Below, piece by piece: positions 19,145 through 28,534 of a stretch of 64,000 bases of DNA. Position numbers and translations under genes: made by a program. The DNA is from Denitratisoma sp. DHT3 (GTDB taxonomy: Bacteria; Pseudomonadota; Gammaproteobacteria; Burkholderiales; Rhodocyclaceae), in the NCBI RefSeq assembly GCF_007833355.1, contig NZ_CP020914.1:2838047-2902046 (forward strand). The letters are read 5' to 3'. The notes under the pieces are model-generated. The model ran no database searches. It worked only from the letters and a program-made list of their open reading frames with translations, and had not been told where the DNA came from. Every line of letters begins with the position of its first letter. Position 1 is the first letter of the stretch.

Positions 19145-19284
19145 CTCGCCCCCCTTCGCCCCCCGCCGGGGGGGTCGATAGGGCTCGCTGCGCTCGGATG
19201 TTTGGGGGTACTTCTTGGTGACACCGATAGGTTGCGGCTGGCGCCGCGTGCCGCTTTTCCTTGCGGCGGCGCGGCGGAAAAGCT
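19145..19284 (+). repeat. Dispersed GC-rich repeat, copy B (shorter)
   Basis: It begins CTCGCCCCCCTTCGCCCCCC 7 nt after the stop of the IpdC-like gene, on the same strand. It contains CTCGCTGCGCTCG, then CACCGATAGGTTGCGGCTGG, GCGCCGCGTGCCGCTTTTCC and GGCGCGGCGGAAAAGCT. It stops where copies A and C continue into TTTTTCGGCATTCCATCCC. The ribosome-binding site of the next gene (GAGGAGAG) follows immediately, so this copy lies inside a probable operon. Confidence 0.8.
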
Positions 19285-19302
19285 GAGTTTTAGAGGAGAG
19301 AC

Positions 19303-20091
19303 GTGGTGGAACTCGCTGGTCTGGTTGTTTTCATCAGTGGCGGCGCGCGGGGTATCGGCGCGGCCTGCGCCCGGCGCTGCGTCGAGGAGGGCGCGCGGGT
19401 GATGATCGCCGACCGCCGTGCCGAGGAAGGCCAGGCCCTGGCCGACAGCCTCAACGCCGGCCACCCGGACTGTGCCGCCAGCGTCGCCCTGGACGTGGCC
19501 GACGAGGTTGCCTGGGAAGCCGCCATGGCCGCGACCGAGGCCCGCTTCGGCCGCCTGGACGGGCTGGTCAACAGCGCCGGCATCATCCGCAACCTGCCTT
19601 TCGAGAAGCTGGATGCGGAAACCTTCCGCAAGGTGCTGGACGTCAACCTGACCGGCACCTTCCTCGGCATGAAGGCGGCGCTGCCGGCCTTGAAGCGGAC
19701 CGGGGGCGGCGCGATCGTGAATTTCTCCTCGGTGCAGGGGATGGAAGGGCGCGAGGGGCTGATGGCCTATTCGGCTTCGAAGTTCGGCATCCGGGCGCTG
19801 ACCAGGACCGCGGCGATCGAGCTCGGCCCGCTGGGCATCCGCGTCAATACCGTGCTGCCGGGACCGACCAGGACCAGCATGACCGAGCGCCCCGGCTGGA
19901 GCGACGCCGACTATGACGCGGCCTACGGCAACTATCCGCTGGGCCGCATGGCCGCCGCTTCGGAAGTGGCGGAACTGGTGCTGTTCCTGCTCTCGGCGCG
20001 GGCCTCGTTCTGCACCGGCGGCGACTATCCGGTGGATGGCGGGATGCTGGCCGGCAAGCCGCGCAACGTCATGCCGGCGAGCCCTCGTTGA
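19303..20091 (+). CDS. SDR family oxidoreductase
   Basis: 262 residues. The start is GTG at 19303 (or the next GTG at 19306), with GAGGAGAG just upstream. The nucleotide-binding motif is SGGARGIG, followed by DVADEVAWE, NSAGIIRN, catalytic NFSSVQGMEG and YSASK, and a C-terminal GGDYPVDGGML typical of FabG-like enzymes. It is probably an NAD(P)-dependent hydroxyacyl or alcohol dehydrogenase acting with the neighbouring IpdC-like flavoprotein and thioesterase on CoA thioesters. Its stop overlaps the possible TTG start of the next gene. The substrate is not readable from sequence. Confidence 0.86.
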   Translation: MVELAGLVVFISGGARGIGAACARRCVEEGARVMIADRRAEEGQALADSLNAGHPDCAASVALDVADEVAWEAAMAATEARFGRLDGLVNSAGIIRNLPFEKLDAETFRKVLDVNLTGTFLGMKAALPALKRTGGGAIVNFSSVQGMEGREGLMAYSASKFGIRALTRTAAIELGPLGIRVNTVLPGPTRTSMTERPGWSDADYDAAYGNYPLGRMAAASEVAELVLFLLSARASFCTGGDYPVDGGMLAGKPRNVMPASPR

Positions 20092-20105
20092 ACGCCGGCC
20101 GCACC

Positions 20106-20609
20106 ATGGACGCGCCGTGCATCAGCTATCGGGTGGAGGTGCCGGCGGAGTGGATCGACGTCAACGGCCACATGAACGCCACCCGCTACCACCTGGTGGT
20201 GTATGAGGCCCATTACCGCTTCACCCAGGCGATCGGCCTGGGCGACGATTACGTGGCGCGGACCCACTGCGGCAAGGCGGTGCTGGAATCCCACATGCGC
20301 TTCGAGCATGAAGTGTCCCTCGGCGACCGCCTGGAGGTCCGCTCCTGGCTGCTGGCGGTGGATGCGAAACGGCTGCATTTCTTCCACGAGGTGATGAACC
20401 TGACCACGGGCCGGCGCGCCGCCGCCGGCGAGCAGGTGGATATTCATATCGACCTGCTGGCGCGGAAATCCGCGCCTTTCCCGGCGACGGCATACGCCGA
20501 ACTCCAGGGTATCGTGCGCGCCCATCTGGCCCTGCCCGCGCCGCCCGGGGTCGGCAGCCGGATCAGGCCACCGCGCAATGACTGGATGGATTGCCCGGCG
20601 CAAATCTGA
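20106..20609 (+). CDS. Hotdog-fold acyl-CoA thioesterase
   Basis: 167 residues with a 4HBT-type hotdog fold: PAEWIDVNGHMNATRYHLVV contains the substrate-binding Asp/His region of thioesterases that act on betaine-, carnitine- or acyl-CoA esters. It is expected to hydrolyse an acyl-CoA in the cytoplasm. I use ATG 20106; a TTG at 20088 that overlaps the SDR stop is possible, and neither has a strong ribosome-binding site. It is third in the IpdC-like/SDR set, so an overflow or product-release role in that pathway is plausible. Confidence 0.76.
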   Translation: MDAPCISYRVEVPAEWIDVNGHMNATRYHLVVYEAHYRFTQAIGLGDDYVARTHCGKAVLESHMRFEHEVSLGDRLEVRSWLLAVDAKRLHFFHEVMNLTTGRRAAAGEQVDIHIDLLARKSAPFPATAYAELQGIVRAHLALPAPPGVGSRIRPPRNDWMDCPAQI

Positions 20610-20852
20610 GCGGCGCCGGTAGGTTGCAGGTACGCTGCGGGCGTCGGCTGTCGCCCGTCGCGGCGAGCTTCAATCGTCGTGCCGGTGGAGGTGGCCGTGG
20701 CGTCCGCCCCGGTCGTTCTTGTCCTGCCGGTGCCGTGGCGGCGGCAGGACTTGCTCCACTTGCGCGCATGGCCGGGCGGCCCGACGGAAAAGCCCGTTTT
20801 TCACGCTGCCCGACAACGGTCCCCCGATTCCCCGGTTCCCCGGCAACCGGTC

Positions 20853-21272
20853 CTACATCTCGAACCAGCCGCGGGCCTCGGGCTGGAACACGATTTCCTT
20901 CACGCGCAGCCGCTTGACCGCGCCGTTGGGCAGTTCATAGGCCACCGTTTCGCCCAGGCCCGCACCCAGCAGCGCGCTGCCGATGGGCGAGAGCACCGAC
21001 ACCTGGCCCTTGCCGGGGTCGGCATCCTCGGGATAGGCCAGCGTGAGTTGCAGCGGCTTGCCGGAGTCCGCATCTTCGCAAACCAGGCTGGAATTCATGG
21101 TGACGATATCGGGTGGAACTTCCCGAGGCTCGACGACGTGGGCCTGGCCGAGCTTGTCGCGCAGGTTGTCGACGTGGTCGTGGTCGATGTCGCCCATCTG
21201 CGCCAGCAATCGCTGCAGGCGCGCGAGGTCGAGTTCGGTGATCTGAAGGTTCGGGCTTTGTTGCATGAGCAT
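20853..21272 (-). CDS. rnk: Rnk-like regulator of nucleoside diphosphate kinase
   Basis: 139 residues. The C-terminal half carries the GreA/GreB C-terminal fold (VSVLSPIGSALLGAGLGETVAYELPNG), and the N-terminal helix-turn-helix-like region has LARLQRLLAQM, both as in Rnk. Rnk binds RNA polymerase near the secondary channel and lacks the long Gre coiled coil, which is also absent here. AAGGAG lies 7 nt before ATG 21272; longer in-frame starts lack a ribosome-binding site. It stands alone, convergent with the thioesterase gene. Confidence 0.86.
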   Translation of the reverse strand: MLMQQSPNLQITELDLARLQRLLAQMGDIDHDHVDNLRDKLGQAHVVEPREVPPDIVTMNSSLVCEDADSGKPLQLTLAYPEDADPGKGQVSVLSPIGSALLGAGLGETVAYELPNGAVKRLRVKEIVFQPEARGWFEM

Positions 21273-21587
21273 GTCTTTCTCCTTGCCGGATGAAAACGGG
21301 TTACCGCGTGGCGTGACGCAGGCTGCGAGGGAGAGCCCGGCGCTTTGGTTCCAGTGACGAGAGCCTAGGACAAGGCGGACTGGAACTCGTGGCAGCGCCG
21401 GGCGTAGAAAAGACAGGCGAGATTTGCGCCCTGCCACCCACGCCGCAATCGCCGTCCGGGGGCCGGCGGCGATTGGGGGGAAATGGAAACGGTGACTTCC
21501 ATGGCAAGAGGACAGGGCTGGCTAGGCTGAAATACTGAAGATGGGAAACGACATATTAGACCAGAAGGTCCATGCCAGGTTCCATTC
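21273..21587. other. Intergenic gap between ftrD end and rnk
   Basis: About 315 bp separate the rnk start from the end of the FtrD-type gene, both on the minus strand. It should contain the rnk promoter, but I cannot pick convincing -35/-10 boxes. Short open frames on either strand look like GC-driven noise. No RNA gene or repeat was recognised. Confidence 0.5.
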
Positions 21588-23000
21588 CTACCAGACGAAA
21601 AACACCTGGAACCACACCGCGCCCAGCAGCAGCGGGGCGGCGGTGAACAGCAAGACGGCCGCGGCGCGGCGCGGCAGCGGCAACGGGCGCAGCAGTGCCC
21701 AGGCCAGCCCGCTGGCGCCGCCGGCGCCCAGGGAGAACAGGGTGATGCGGAAGGCGGGTAGCCAGCCCAGGGGCAGGTGTTCGGCCTTCAAGTGGCTGAC
21801 CGTCAGCATCGACAGGCCCAGCACCACGCTCGCCGCCGCCAGGGGCACCAGGGCCAGGCTCAGGCGGCGGAAGCCGGGACCGGCGGCGCCGGCCAGCCGG
21901 GCGGCGCCGGCCACGATCAGGGCAAGCGCGGCGCCCAGCAGTGCGCCGCCACCCAGCAGGTAGGCGAGGATCAGGAGGCCGTCGAGCCAGGTGAATACGT
22001 CGCCCAGCGCCGGCATGTGGGTCAGCAGCCACCAGGGCGCGTCGTCGCCGAGCAGCGCCTCGTGGCCATGGTCGAGCAGCCATTCCGCGACGCGCAGCTT
22101 GACCTGGACATACCAGGGGCTGGACGACCACTGGAAGGCGGCGGTCGCCACGCCCAGCACGCCGAACAGCAGCGTCAGCACTTCGCCCCAGCGCGGCGGC
22201 GCGGCCTGGTCGAGGATTTCGCGCCAGGGTGCGCGCCAGGCAAGCCGCACGGCGTCGCGATGGCCGCTGCAGCGGCCGCAGGCGTGACAGTCGGAGGCGC
22301 TTTTCATGCGCCGGATATCCACCAGCGGCGCGCAGTCCACGCGCCGTCCGCCGGGCGCCGCGTCCCAGGCCGCCCGGTCCACCCGGTAGTGGAGCGGCGC
22401 GATCTTCGCCAGCAGGGCGAAGACGCCGTTGGCCGGACACAGATGGCGGCACCAGACGCGCTTGCCCTTGCCATACACCAGCGCCACGGCGACGGCCGCC
22501 ACGGTGGAGCCGCCCAGCACCAGCAGCGCGGGCCGTGGATACTCGTACACGCTGACCAGCTGGCCGTAGACGGTGGTGCCGAGAAAGGCGAGCAAGGGCC
22601 AGCCGCCCCATTTCATCCAGCCCGGCACCGGCTTGCCCAGGCCGCGGCGGCTGGCCCATTCCGACAGCGCGCCTTCCGGGCAGAACAGGCCGCACCAGAC
22701 CCGGCCCAGGCTGGCCGTGGCGATCATCACCCCCGGCCACCACAGGCCCCAGAAGGCGAACTGGGCGAAGCGGGTGAGGTTGTTCCAGATGTGGGCCGCA
22801 TCGTCCGGCAGCGGCAGGAAGGCGGGTACCGCCACCAGGAACAGATAGCCGAGCACCACCAGCCATTGCAACGCCATGATCAGGTCGCGCCGGCGCGCCA
22901 GGAAGTCGCCCAGGCGCGCCAGGCGCCCCTGGCGGTCCCGCGGAGCGGGATGGAGGGTGACGATGCGGCGCGCTGGCGCGACGGGAGGCAATCCGGTCAT
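21588..23000 (-). CDS. FtrD-like polyferredoxin of iron uptake
   Basis: A 470-residue membrane protein with about eight TM helices and cytoplasmic iron-sulfur motifs: CGLFCPEGA, CRHLCPANG and CHACGRC. This is the NapH/RdxA-like polyferredoxin architecture of FtrD, which passes electrons in the P19/Ftr ferrous iron systems. It is the distal gene of a minus-strand operon: P19, porin, cupredoxin, then this protein. An assimilatory or nitrate-reductase role (NapH) is less likely because P19 and a cupredoxin are its neighbours. Confidence 0.8.
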   Translation of the reverse strand: MTGLPPVAPARRIVTLHPAPRDRQGRLARLGDFLARRRDLIMALQWLVVLGYLFLVAVPAFLPLPDDAAHIWNNLTRFAQFAFWGLWWPGVMIATASLGRVWCGLFCPEGALSEWASRRGLGKPVPGWMKWGGWPLLAFLGTTVYGQLVSVYEYPRPALLVLGGSTVAAVAVALVYGKGKRVWCRHLCPANGVFALLAKIAPLHYRVDRAAWDAAPGGRRVDCAPLVDIRRMKSASDCHACGRCSGHRDAVRLAWRAPWREILDQAAPPRWGEVLTLLFGVLGVATAAFQWSSSPWYVQVKLRVAEWLLDHGHEALLGDDAPWWLLTHMPALGDVFTWLDGLLILAYLLGGGALLGAALALIVAGAARLAGAAGPGFRRLSLALVPLAAASVVLGLSMLTVSHLKAEHLPLGWLPAFRITLFSLGAGGASGLAWALLRPLPLPRRAAAVLLFTAAPLLLGAVWFQVFFVW

Positions 23001-23031
23001 GAGCGTCCAGCGGTGGGTCGGCCGTGGGCGG

Positions 23032-23367
23032 TCAGCGGGCCAGAAGCTGGCCCTGGGCGGTCTTGGGGTGGAACTCGCCGAAGAAGGGATAGCTGCCGGG
23101 TTTCAGCGGCTGGAAGATGAGAAAGCTCTCGACCCCTTCGGCCAGCACCTTTTCCTTGTTCAAGATCTGACTCTCGAATTCCTCGGGACCGGGGCCTTCG
23201 TTCTTGATCAGCAGACGGAACTTGGTGTTGGCCGGCACTTCCAGGGTTTCCGGATGAAAGCGGCCGTCGCGGATGGTCAGGCGCAGCGTCGGCAGATCGG
23301 CGGCCGGCACCGCGCCCGAGAGGACGCCCAGGAGCAGGGCGGCGCACAGTTGCAACAGGGTTTTCAT
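23032..23367 (-). CDS. Cupredoxin-domain periplasmic protein (FtrB-like)
   Basis: 111 residues with signal peptide MKTLLQLCAALLLGVLSGAVPA and a single cupredoxin_1 domain (LRLTIRDGRFHPETLEVPAN ... KPGSYPFFGEFHPKTAQG). Such proteins accompany P19 and FtrD and are thought to handle redox of iron or copper on the way in. The classical type-1 copper His-Cys-His-Met set is not obvious, so a bound copper is uncertain. It is 11 bp upstream, in plus-strand order, of the porin gene's stop, in the same operon. Confidence 0.8.
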   Translation of the reverse strand: MKTLLQLCAALLLGVLSGAVPAADLPTLRLTIRDGRFHPETLEVPANTKFRLLIKNEGPGPEEFESQILNKEKVLAEGVESFLIFQPLKPGSYPFFGEFHPKTAQGQLLAR

Positions 23368-23377
23368 GGCGGGAATC

Positions 23378-24925
23378 TCAGAATGTGATCTGGGCGCGTA
23401 GACCGACGATCGATGCGTTGCGGGCGTCGGGATTGGCGCCCAGCTTCCAAATGTACTGGAAGTCGGGCGAGAGTTCGAACTGTTTGGTGATCCGGTAGCG
23501 GTAATAGATCTCGGCCACTTTCTCGGCGCCGACCGGCGTGAAGGTGAACACGCCGGTGCCGTCGCCGTTCAGGTCGCCGCTGCCGCCGGCGGTGCGATAG
23601 TCGTCGCTGGCCCGCAGCCAGGCGCCGGCCACGCCCAGGGCATCGCCGCCGCGATCCCAATAGGAACCGCTCAGTTCGGCGCCCAGCGTCAGGGCCCGGT
23701 CGAAGCTCACGCGGCCCTTGGTCTGCTGGCCGTAGCGGCCGAAGACGGTGACGCCGTCGCCCAGCCGCTGGTCGGCGGAGACGCCCCAGCCGGCCTGCTG
23801 CGTCAGGCTGCCGTCGAGTTCCAGGCCCTGGCCGTTGCGCCACAGGTAGGCCCGGTAATTGCCGGTCAGCCCGCCGAAGAATTTCATCGAGGCTTCGAGC
23901 TGCGCCATGAACAGCGGCGAGGAGAAATAGCGCTGATAGTTGGCGCCGCGCCGGGTGCCGAAGATGCCGGCCGAGACGCGCCAGGTCTCCGGCTTGGCGC
24001 TCCAGTCGTAGTAGGAGGCGACGATGCCGGGCTGGAAGCCGTTGGCGTCGACGCCGATCTGGCCGCCCGCGTCCAGCATCGGGTTATGGACGAAGACGGA
24101 GTTCAGGAACTGGCGCGATTCGTCGCCGGCGGCCGCGTTCTGGTCGAAGAAGCCGAACAGGTCCATCTTGCCGAAGGTCAGCTCCAGGGTCTCCCGCGAG
24201 CGGGGCTTGAAGCCGCCGAAGGGCAGGGGGATGCTGGCCTGGTACCAGGCCTGGCCGAGGATCGCCACCGAATCGTCGGGGCTGGCGCCGCTGGCGCGGA
24301 AGGCCACCGCGTTGGGGGCGCTGGCGAAGGCGCCGAGATTGGAGAACGGTCCATTCAGCCCCAGTCCCTGGCCGAGGCGGAAATGGGCGAAAAGTTTCTG
24401 CTCCACGTCGCCGATCGATTCGAGCGGCAGTTCGGCGGTGACGTCGGCCCGGTAGTTGAGCTGGCTGTTGCCGTCCGCCGTCCCCCGCGGCAGGCCGCTC
24501 GGACGTTGGATCACGGTGGTGAGGCTGACGCCGACGGCCAGCCCGTCGAGGGCGTCGATCTTCTTCGACGCCTTCTTCATGTCCAGCGTGTCTTTCTCCA
24601 CCGCCTTGAGGCGGGCGGTGATCTCGGGCTCCAGCTCACTGATGTTGTCGCTGTCCAGGCCCTGGTTCAAGCGGGTCTGCTGCTGCTCCAGGGCTTGCAG
24701 GCGCTGGCCCAGTTCGGCCGGCGGCTGGCCTTGCCGCACCTGCCGCTCCAGTTCGGCATTGCGCTGTTCCAGGCGATCCAGGCGCTCGGTGAGTTGCTGC
24801 ACCAGCTTCAGCAGCTTTCCCTCGTCCCGGCCCGCCGGCGCGGCGGCGGCGGTGCCGCAGGCGAAGAGGGCGGCGGTGGCCAGGACGGTGGCGCGCAGCT
24901 TCAGTTTGCGGTCGACGGCCATCAT
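23378..24925 (-). CDS. Outer-membrane porin with N-terminal coiled coil
   Basis: 515 residues: signal peptide (ATVLATAALFACGTAAAA), a coiled-coil segment (about residues 35-115, rich in Leu/Glu/Gln/Arg heptads such as LVQQLTERLDRLEQR), then a beta-barrel ending GLRAQITF with the terminal Phe that BAM recognises. The barrel resembles carbohydrate-selective OprB-type porins. It sits between the P19 and cupredoxin genes, where related Ftr operons carry the FTR1 permease. It may admit iron complexes across the outer membrane, which is inference from position. The 3-nt spacing to the P19 gene implies co-translation. Confidence 0.78.
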   Translation of the reverse strand: MMAVDRKLKLRATVLATAALFACGTAAAAPAGRDEGKLLKLVQQLTERLDRLEQRNAELERQVRQGQPPAELGQRLQALEQQQTRLNQGLDSDNISELEPEITARLKAVEKDTLDMKKASKKIDALDGLAVGVSLTTVIQRPSGLPRGTADGNSQLNYRADVTAELPLESIGDVEQKLFAHFRLGQGLGLNGPFSNLGAFASAPNAVAFRASGASPDDSVAILGQAWYQASIPLPFGGFKPRSRETLELTFGKMDLFGFFDQNAAAGDESRQFLNSVFVHNPMLDAGGQIGVDANGFQPGIVASYYDWSAKPETWRVSAGIFGTRRGANYQRYFSSPLFMAQLEASMKFFGGLTGNYRAYLWRNGQGLELDGSLTQQAGWGVSADQRLGDGVTVFGRYGQQTKGRVSFDRALTLGAELSGSYWDRGGDALGVAGAWLRASDDYRTAGGSGDLNGDGTGVFTFTPVGAEKVAEIYYRYRITKQFELSPDFQYIWKLGANPDARNASIVGLRAQITF

Positions 24926-24928
24926 GAC

Positions 24929-25486
24929 TCAATACCCGCCTTTCTTGCCGATGCCGACGTAGGTGAATTCGAATTCCACGTCGAACGGCTTGAACCAGGG
25001 CCGCACGCCGGTGAGCCGGTCGGTGTGGCGGCCGAAATGGGCGTGGGGATTGGCGCTGGGCGGCAGGATGGTGTATTTGACGTGGTACTTGCCGGGCCCG
25101 AACAACTTCACGTTGTCGCCGTAATGGGGGCCGTCGTTGGCCACCATGGGCATGAAGTCGCCGGCGATCTTCTGGTTGCTGCCCTGCTTGGTCACTTCGT
25201 ACTTGACCATCAGGTAGGGAATCCACGCCCCTTCCTCGAAGCCGTTCGGGTTGTTGGCCAGCGCGTGGATGTCGGCCTCCATGTGGATGTCCGATTCCTC
25301 GGCCTTGCGCATCATGCCGTCCGGCTCCATGGCGACGGCCTGCAGATAGACCGCGGCGATTTCCATGCCGTTGCGCTGCTGCGGGGTGCCGATCGGGTAT
25401 TCGACGGCGGCGGCGGACAGGGCGGTGAGGCCCAGGGCGGCGGCCAGGACGAGGGTGCGCAGCGTCGGGAAAGCGGTCTGGATCAT
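24929..25486 (-). CDS. P19/FtrA-type periplasmic iron-binding protein
   Basis: 185 residues with a signal peptide ending LTALSAAAVEYP. ESDIHMEADIHALANNPNGF and WIPYLMVKYEV match the P19/Tpd family, dimeric periplasmic proteins that use Met, His and Glu to bind copper and iron in ferrous uptake. GGAG precedes ATG 25486; a longer start at 25543 would read through the Fur region. It is the first gene of the operon and lies about 60 bp from a palindromic Fur box. Iron-repressed expression is therefore likely. Confidence 0.86.
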   Translation of the reverse strand: MIQTAFPTLRTLVLAAALGLTALSAAAVEYPIGTPQQRNGMEIAAVYLQAVAMEPDGMMRKAEESDIHMEADIHALANNPNGFEEGAWIPYLMVKYEVTKQGSNQKIAGDFMPMVANDGPHYGDNVKLFGPGKYHVKYTILPPSANPHAHFGRHTDRLTGVRPWFKPFDVEFEFTYVGIGKKGGY

Positions 25487-25547
25487 GGTGGGCTCCGTAT
25501 CGAGAGTTGAGTGCCGACCGTGACGGCCGGAAAAGAGGTTCAATCTA

Positions 25548-25566
25548 ATTGATAATTGTTATCAAT
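25548..25566. promoter_or_regulatory. Fur box upstream of P19 operon
   Basis: ATTGATAATTGTTATCAAT is a near-perfect 19-bp palindrome (8 of 9 arm pairs match), extendable by one more pair on each side. It matches the Fur consensus core GATAAT...ATTATC closely. It lies in an AT-rich pocket 60 bp upstream of the P19 start and about 97 bp upstream of ubiB on the other strand. It should repress the minus-strand iron operon when iron is plentiful. Control of ubiB is possible but less likely at that distance. Confidence 0.87.
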
Positions 25567-25663
25567 TATAAGGACGGGTAATCTTTGCGTCAATCACCCG
25601 GGGCAACTTGCAGGCGCCGGCAATTGGGGTAGAGTTCGGCCTCTCCTTGCCTGACCGAACACC

Positions 25664-27193
25664 GTGCGCATTTTTCGTCTTCTCAAGATCATTCGCGTCA
25701 GCCTTGCTTTCGGCCTGGATCAGTTGATTCTCGAGCACGAACCGAGCGGCCGCCTGCTGAGGCTGGCGCGATGGCTGCTGTTCTGGCGCGATCTGTCCGC
25801 GCCCCGCGCCGTGCGTCTGCGCCAGGCCCTGGAGGCCCTGGGGCCGATCTTCGTCAAGTTCGGCCAGTTGCTGTCCACCCGCCGCGACCTGCTGCCGTCG
25901 GACATCGCCGATGAACTGGCCCGGCTGCAGGATCAGGTCCCGGCCTTTCCCTGGGAGCAGGCCCGCGCACGGTTGGAGGCCTGCTACGGCAAGCCGGTGG
26001 ATCAGGTCTTCACCCGCTTCGAACAGGTGCCGGTGGCGTCTGCGTCGGTGGCCCAGGTCCACTTCGCCGAGTTGCCCGATGGCCGCGAGGTCGCGGTCAA
26101 GATCCTGCGTCCGGGCATCGAACGGGTGATCGACCACGACCTGGCGCTGCTGGATGCGGGCGCCCTGCTGCTGGAGCGGCTCTGGTCGGATGGCAAGCGC
26201 CTGCGGCCGCGCGAGGTGGTGGCGGAATTCGACAAGTACCTGCACGACGAACTGGATCTGATGCGCGAGGCCGCCAATTGCGCCCAGTTGCGGCGCAATT
26301 TCGCCCATTCGCCGCTGCTGCTGGTGCCCGAGGTGTATTGGGACTGGTGCGACGAGTCGGTGATGGCGATGGAGCGCATGCAGGGCGTTCCCATCTCCCA
26401 GGTGGAGACGCTGCGCGCCCGCGGCGTCGACATCCCGGCCCTGGCCCGGGCCGGGGTGGAAATATTCTTCACCCAGGTGTTCCGGGACGGCTTTTTCCAC
26501 GCCGACATGCATCCGGGCAACGTCTTCGTCGCCACCGAGGGCGTCCACAAAGGCAAGTACATCGCCCTGGACTTCGGCATCGTCGGCACGCTGACCGCCA
26601 CCGACCAGCATTATCTGGCGCAGAACTTCCTGGCGTTTTTCCGCCGCGACTACAAGCGGGTGGCCGAGGTTCACGTGGAGTCGGGCTGGGTGCCGCCGGA
26701 TACCCGCATCGACGAGTTCGAGGCGGCGATCCGCGCCGTCTGCGAGCCGATCTTCGATCGGCCGCTGAAGGACATTTCCTTCGGCCGCGTGCTGTTGCGC
26801 CTGTTCCAGGCTTCGCGCCGCTTCAACGTGGTGATCCAGCCGCAACTGGTGCTGCTGCAAAAGACCCTGCTCAATATCGAGGGCCTGGGACGGCAACTGG
26901 ACCCGGACCTGGACCTGTGGCAGACCGCCAAGCCCTTCCTGGAGCGCTGGATGCGGGAGCAGGTGGGTTGGCGCGGCCTGGTGCGCAACCTGAAGCAGGA
27001 GGCGCCGCAATGGGCGTCCCTGCTGCCGGCCCTGCCGCGCCTGGCCCACCAGGCGCTGGCGGCGGCGGAACGCAGCCGGGTGAGCGAGGAACTGGCCGCG
27101 CTGCGCGCCACCCAGGCCCGGCAGGGGCGCTGGCTCGCGCTGACGGCGATCTTACTGGCCCTGGTCCTGGCGCTGCTGCTGTTGCGGCACTGA
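25664..27193 (+). CDS. ubiB: UbiB-type atypical kinase for ubiquinone biosynthesis
   Basis: 509 residues of the ABC1/ADCK/UbiB family. Diagnostic blocks are the KxGQ motif ([16 protein letters not shown]), the Ala-rich nucleotide loop ([14 protein letters not shown]), VKILRPG, and the catalytic [10 protein letters not shown] plus DFGIVG. Two C-terminal hydrophobic segments ([12 protein letters not shown]) anchor it at the membrane. It is an ATPase helping coenzyme Q intermediates leave the membrane for the Ubi enzymes. The start is GTG 25664. The anaerobic Ubi genes lie 15 kb downstream. Its 3' end overlaps the convergent EAL-HDOD gene by 42 nt. Confidence 0.95.
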   Translation: MRIFRLLKIIRVSLAFGLDQLILEHEPSGRLLRLARWLLFWRDLSAPRAVRLRQALEALGPIFVKFGQLLSTRRDLLPSDIADELARLQDQVPAFPWEQARARLEACYGKPVDQVFTRFEQVPVASASVAQVHFAELPDGREVAVKILRPGIERVIDHDLALLDAGALLLERLWSDGKRLRPREVVAEFDKYLHDELDLMREAANCAQLRRNFAHSPLLLVPEVYWDWCDESVMAMERMQGVPISQVETLRARGVDIPALARAGVEIFFTQVFRDGFFHADMHPGNVFVATEGVHKGKYIALDFGIVGTLTATDQHYLAQNFLAFFRRDYKRVAEVHVESGWVPPDTRIDEFEAAIRAVCEPIFDRPLKDISFGRVLLRLFQASRRFNVVIQPQLVLLQKTLLNIEGLGRQLDPDLDLWQTAKPFLERWMREQVGWRGLVRNLKQEAPQWASLLPALPRLAHQALAAAERSRVSEELAALRATQARQGRWLALTAILLALVLALLLLRH

Positions 27194-28426
27194 ATCCTCC
27201 CGCGCGGCGCCGCCCTCGCAGATGTGCTGGGCCCAGGTCAGCGCCTCGGCCTGGGCCGTCATCACCTGTTCCTGACTCAACTGCAGTTCGTCGGCGATGC
27301 GATTGACTTCGTCGAAATCGGCCTGTTCCAGGGCTTCGCACAGCAGGATCAGGTGGCCGAGGGGAGCCCGCCGCTCCACCAGGGCTTCGCACAATTCGTC
27401 GGCCAGGTTCAGGCGCTTCGCCACCTTCTCCATGGGCCAGCCCATCAGCACGTCGGCCAGGGACAGAAGACCCACCATGTAGGCCTCCTCCTGCAGCATG
27501 GTGGTGACGTGATGGGTGCGGTAGGTCAGCACGTATTCCATGAAGCGCGCCCTGCGCAGCGCCAGCTCCATCAGCGGCGAGGCGTGGCCCTCGCCGTGCA
27601 GCACGTAGAGCAGCACCTGCAGCCAGCGGGTCAGTTGCTTGCGGCCGAGGATGGAAAAGGCGTGCTTGATGCTGCGGATCGAGGTGGGCAGCGCGAAGGC
27701 CGATGAATTCACCAGGCGCAGCAAATGCACGGAGAGTACCGGATCGGCCTTGAAGGCTTCCTCCAGCACCCGGTCGTCCTTGTCGCCGGCCAGCTTGGAA
27801 AGCAGGTCCAGCACCGCCATTTTCTGGGGGTCGGCGCGCTTGCCGGCGATCTCGGTGCGGCGCGCGAAATGGTAGCCCTGGAACAGGTGAAAGCCCTTGC
27901 GCTTGAGCGCCTCGAATTGCTCGGGCTGGTCCACGCCGCGGGCGTAGAGCTGCGCGCCCTGGCCCCAGGCTTCCATCACCAGATCGTCGATGCCGCCGCC
28001 GGCCACGGCGGCGGCGTCGAACTTGACCATGTCGGCCTGCGTGGCGGCGTCTCCCAGGCCGTCCCGGGCGCTTGCGCCGCCGCCCGAGAGGTCGATGACA
28101 ATGCGAAAGCCCTTGGTCCGCAAGATCCGGCAGCGCTCGGCGCAGGCGTGCAGCGTGGCCAGGTCGATTTCCAGGGCGAAGCGGTCGGCCGGCAGCAGGT
28201 TGAGCAGATCGCTCGCCAGAAGCGCCGCCGAGGCGGGCACGAAGGCCCGCCGCAGGCGCAGCAAGTCGTCCAGACCCGAATGGATGAAGGCGCTCACCAC
28301 GGCGTCGGCCATCATCGCCGGTTCCTCGGCGCCGTCCGCGCGCCGGTAGAGCAATTCGACGGCCACCGAGGCCTGGGCGGCGTTGAGGATGGGTTGGTAG
28401 GCGAAGCTGTAGCGGGTGCAATCCAT
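27152..28426 (-). CDS. EAL-HDOD (YuxH-type) signalling protein
   Basis: 424 residues. An N-terminal EAL-like domain (about 5-200: [20 protein letters not shown], then [15 protein letters not shown]) has VELLYR where an active EAL would read EALLR. The second half is an HDOD domain (about 205-400: [20 protein letters not shown]). This is the YuxH/CdgJ-like arrangement, usually a non-catalytic c-di-GMP or protein-protein switch for motility or stress. The start at 28426 (MDCTRYSF) gives the domain's natural N-terminus. The frame stays open far upstream, but that extension is antisense to the symporter and DGC genes. Confidence 0.84.
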   Translation of the reverse strand: MDCTRYSFAYQPILNAAQASVAVELLYRRADGAEEPAMMADAVVSAFIHSGLDDLLRLRRAFVPASAALLASDLLNLLPADRFALEIDLATLHACAERCRILRTKGFRIVIDLSGGGASARDGLGDAATQADMVKFDAAAVAGGGIDDLVMEAWGQGAQLYARGVDQPEQFEALKRKGFHLFQGYHFARRTEIAGKRADPQKMAVLDLLSKLAGDKDDRVLEEAFKADPVLSVHLLRLVNSSAFALPTSIRSIKHAFSILGRKQLTRWLQVLLYVLHGEGHASPLMELALRRARFMEYVLTYRTHHVTTMLQEEAYMVGLLSLADVLMGWPMEKVAKRLNLADELCEALVERRAPLGHLILLCEALEQADFDEVNRIADELQLSQEQVMTAQAEALTWAQHICEGGAAREDSVPQQQQRQDQGQ

Positions 28427-28534
28427 GGGTGGCTGGCGGGCGGAAACGGGCGCAAAGACCATAATGACGCTGGCTATAATGCCGCATTTGTCCTGGCGCT
28501 GCATGATAACTGCGCCACATCGCGGGAATTGTCG

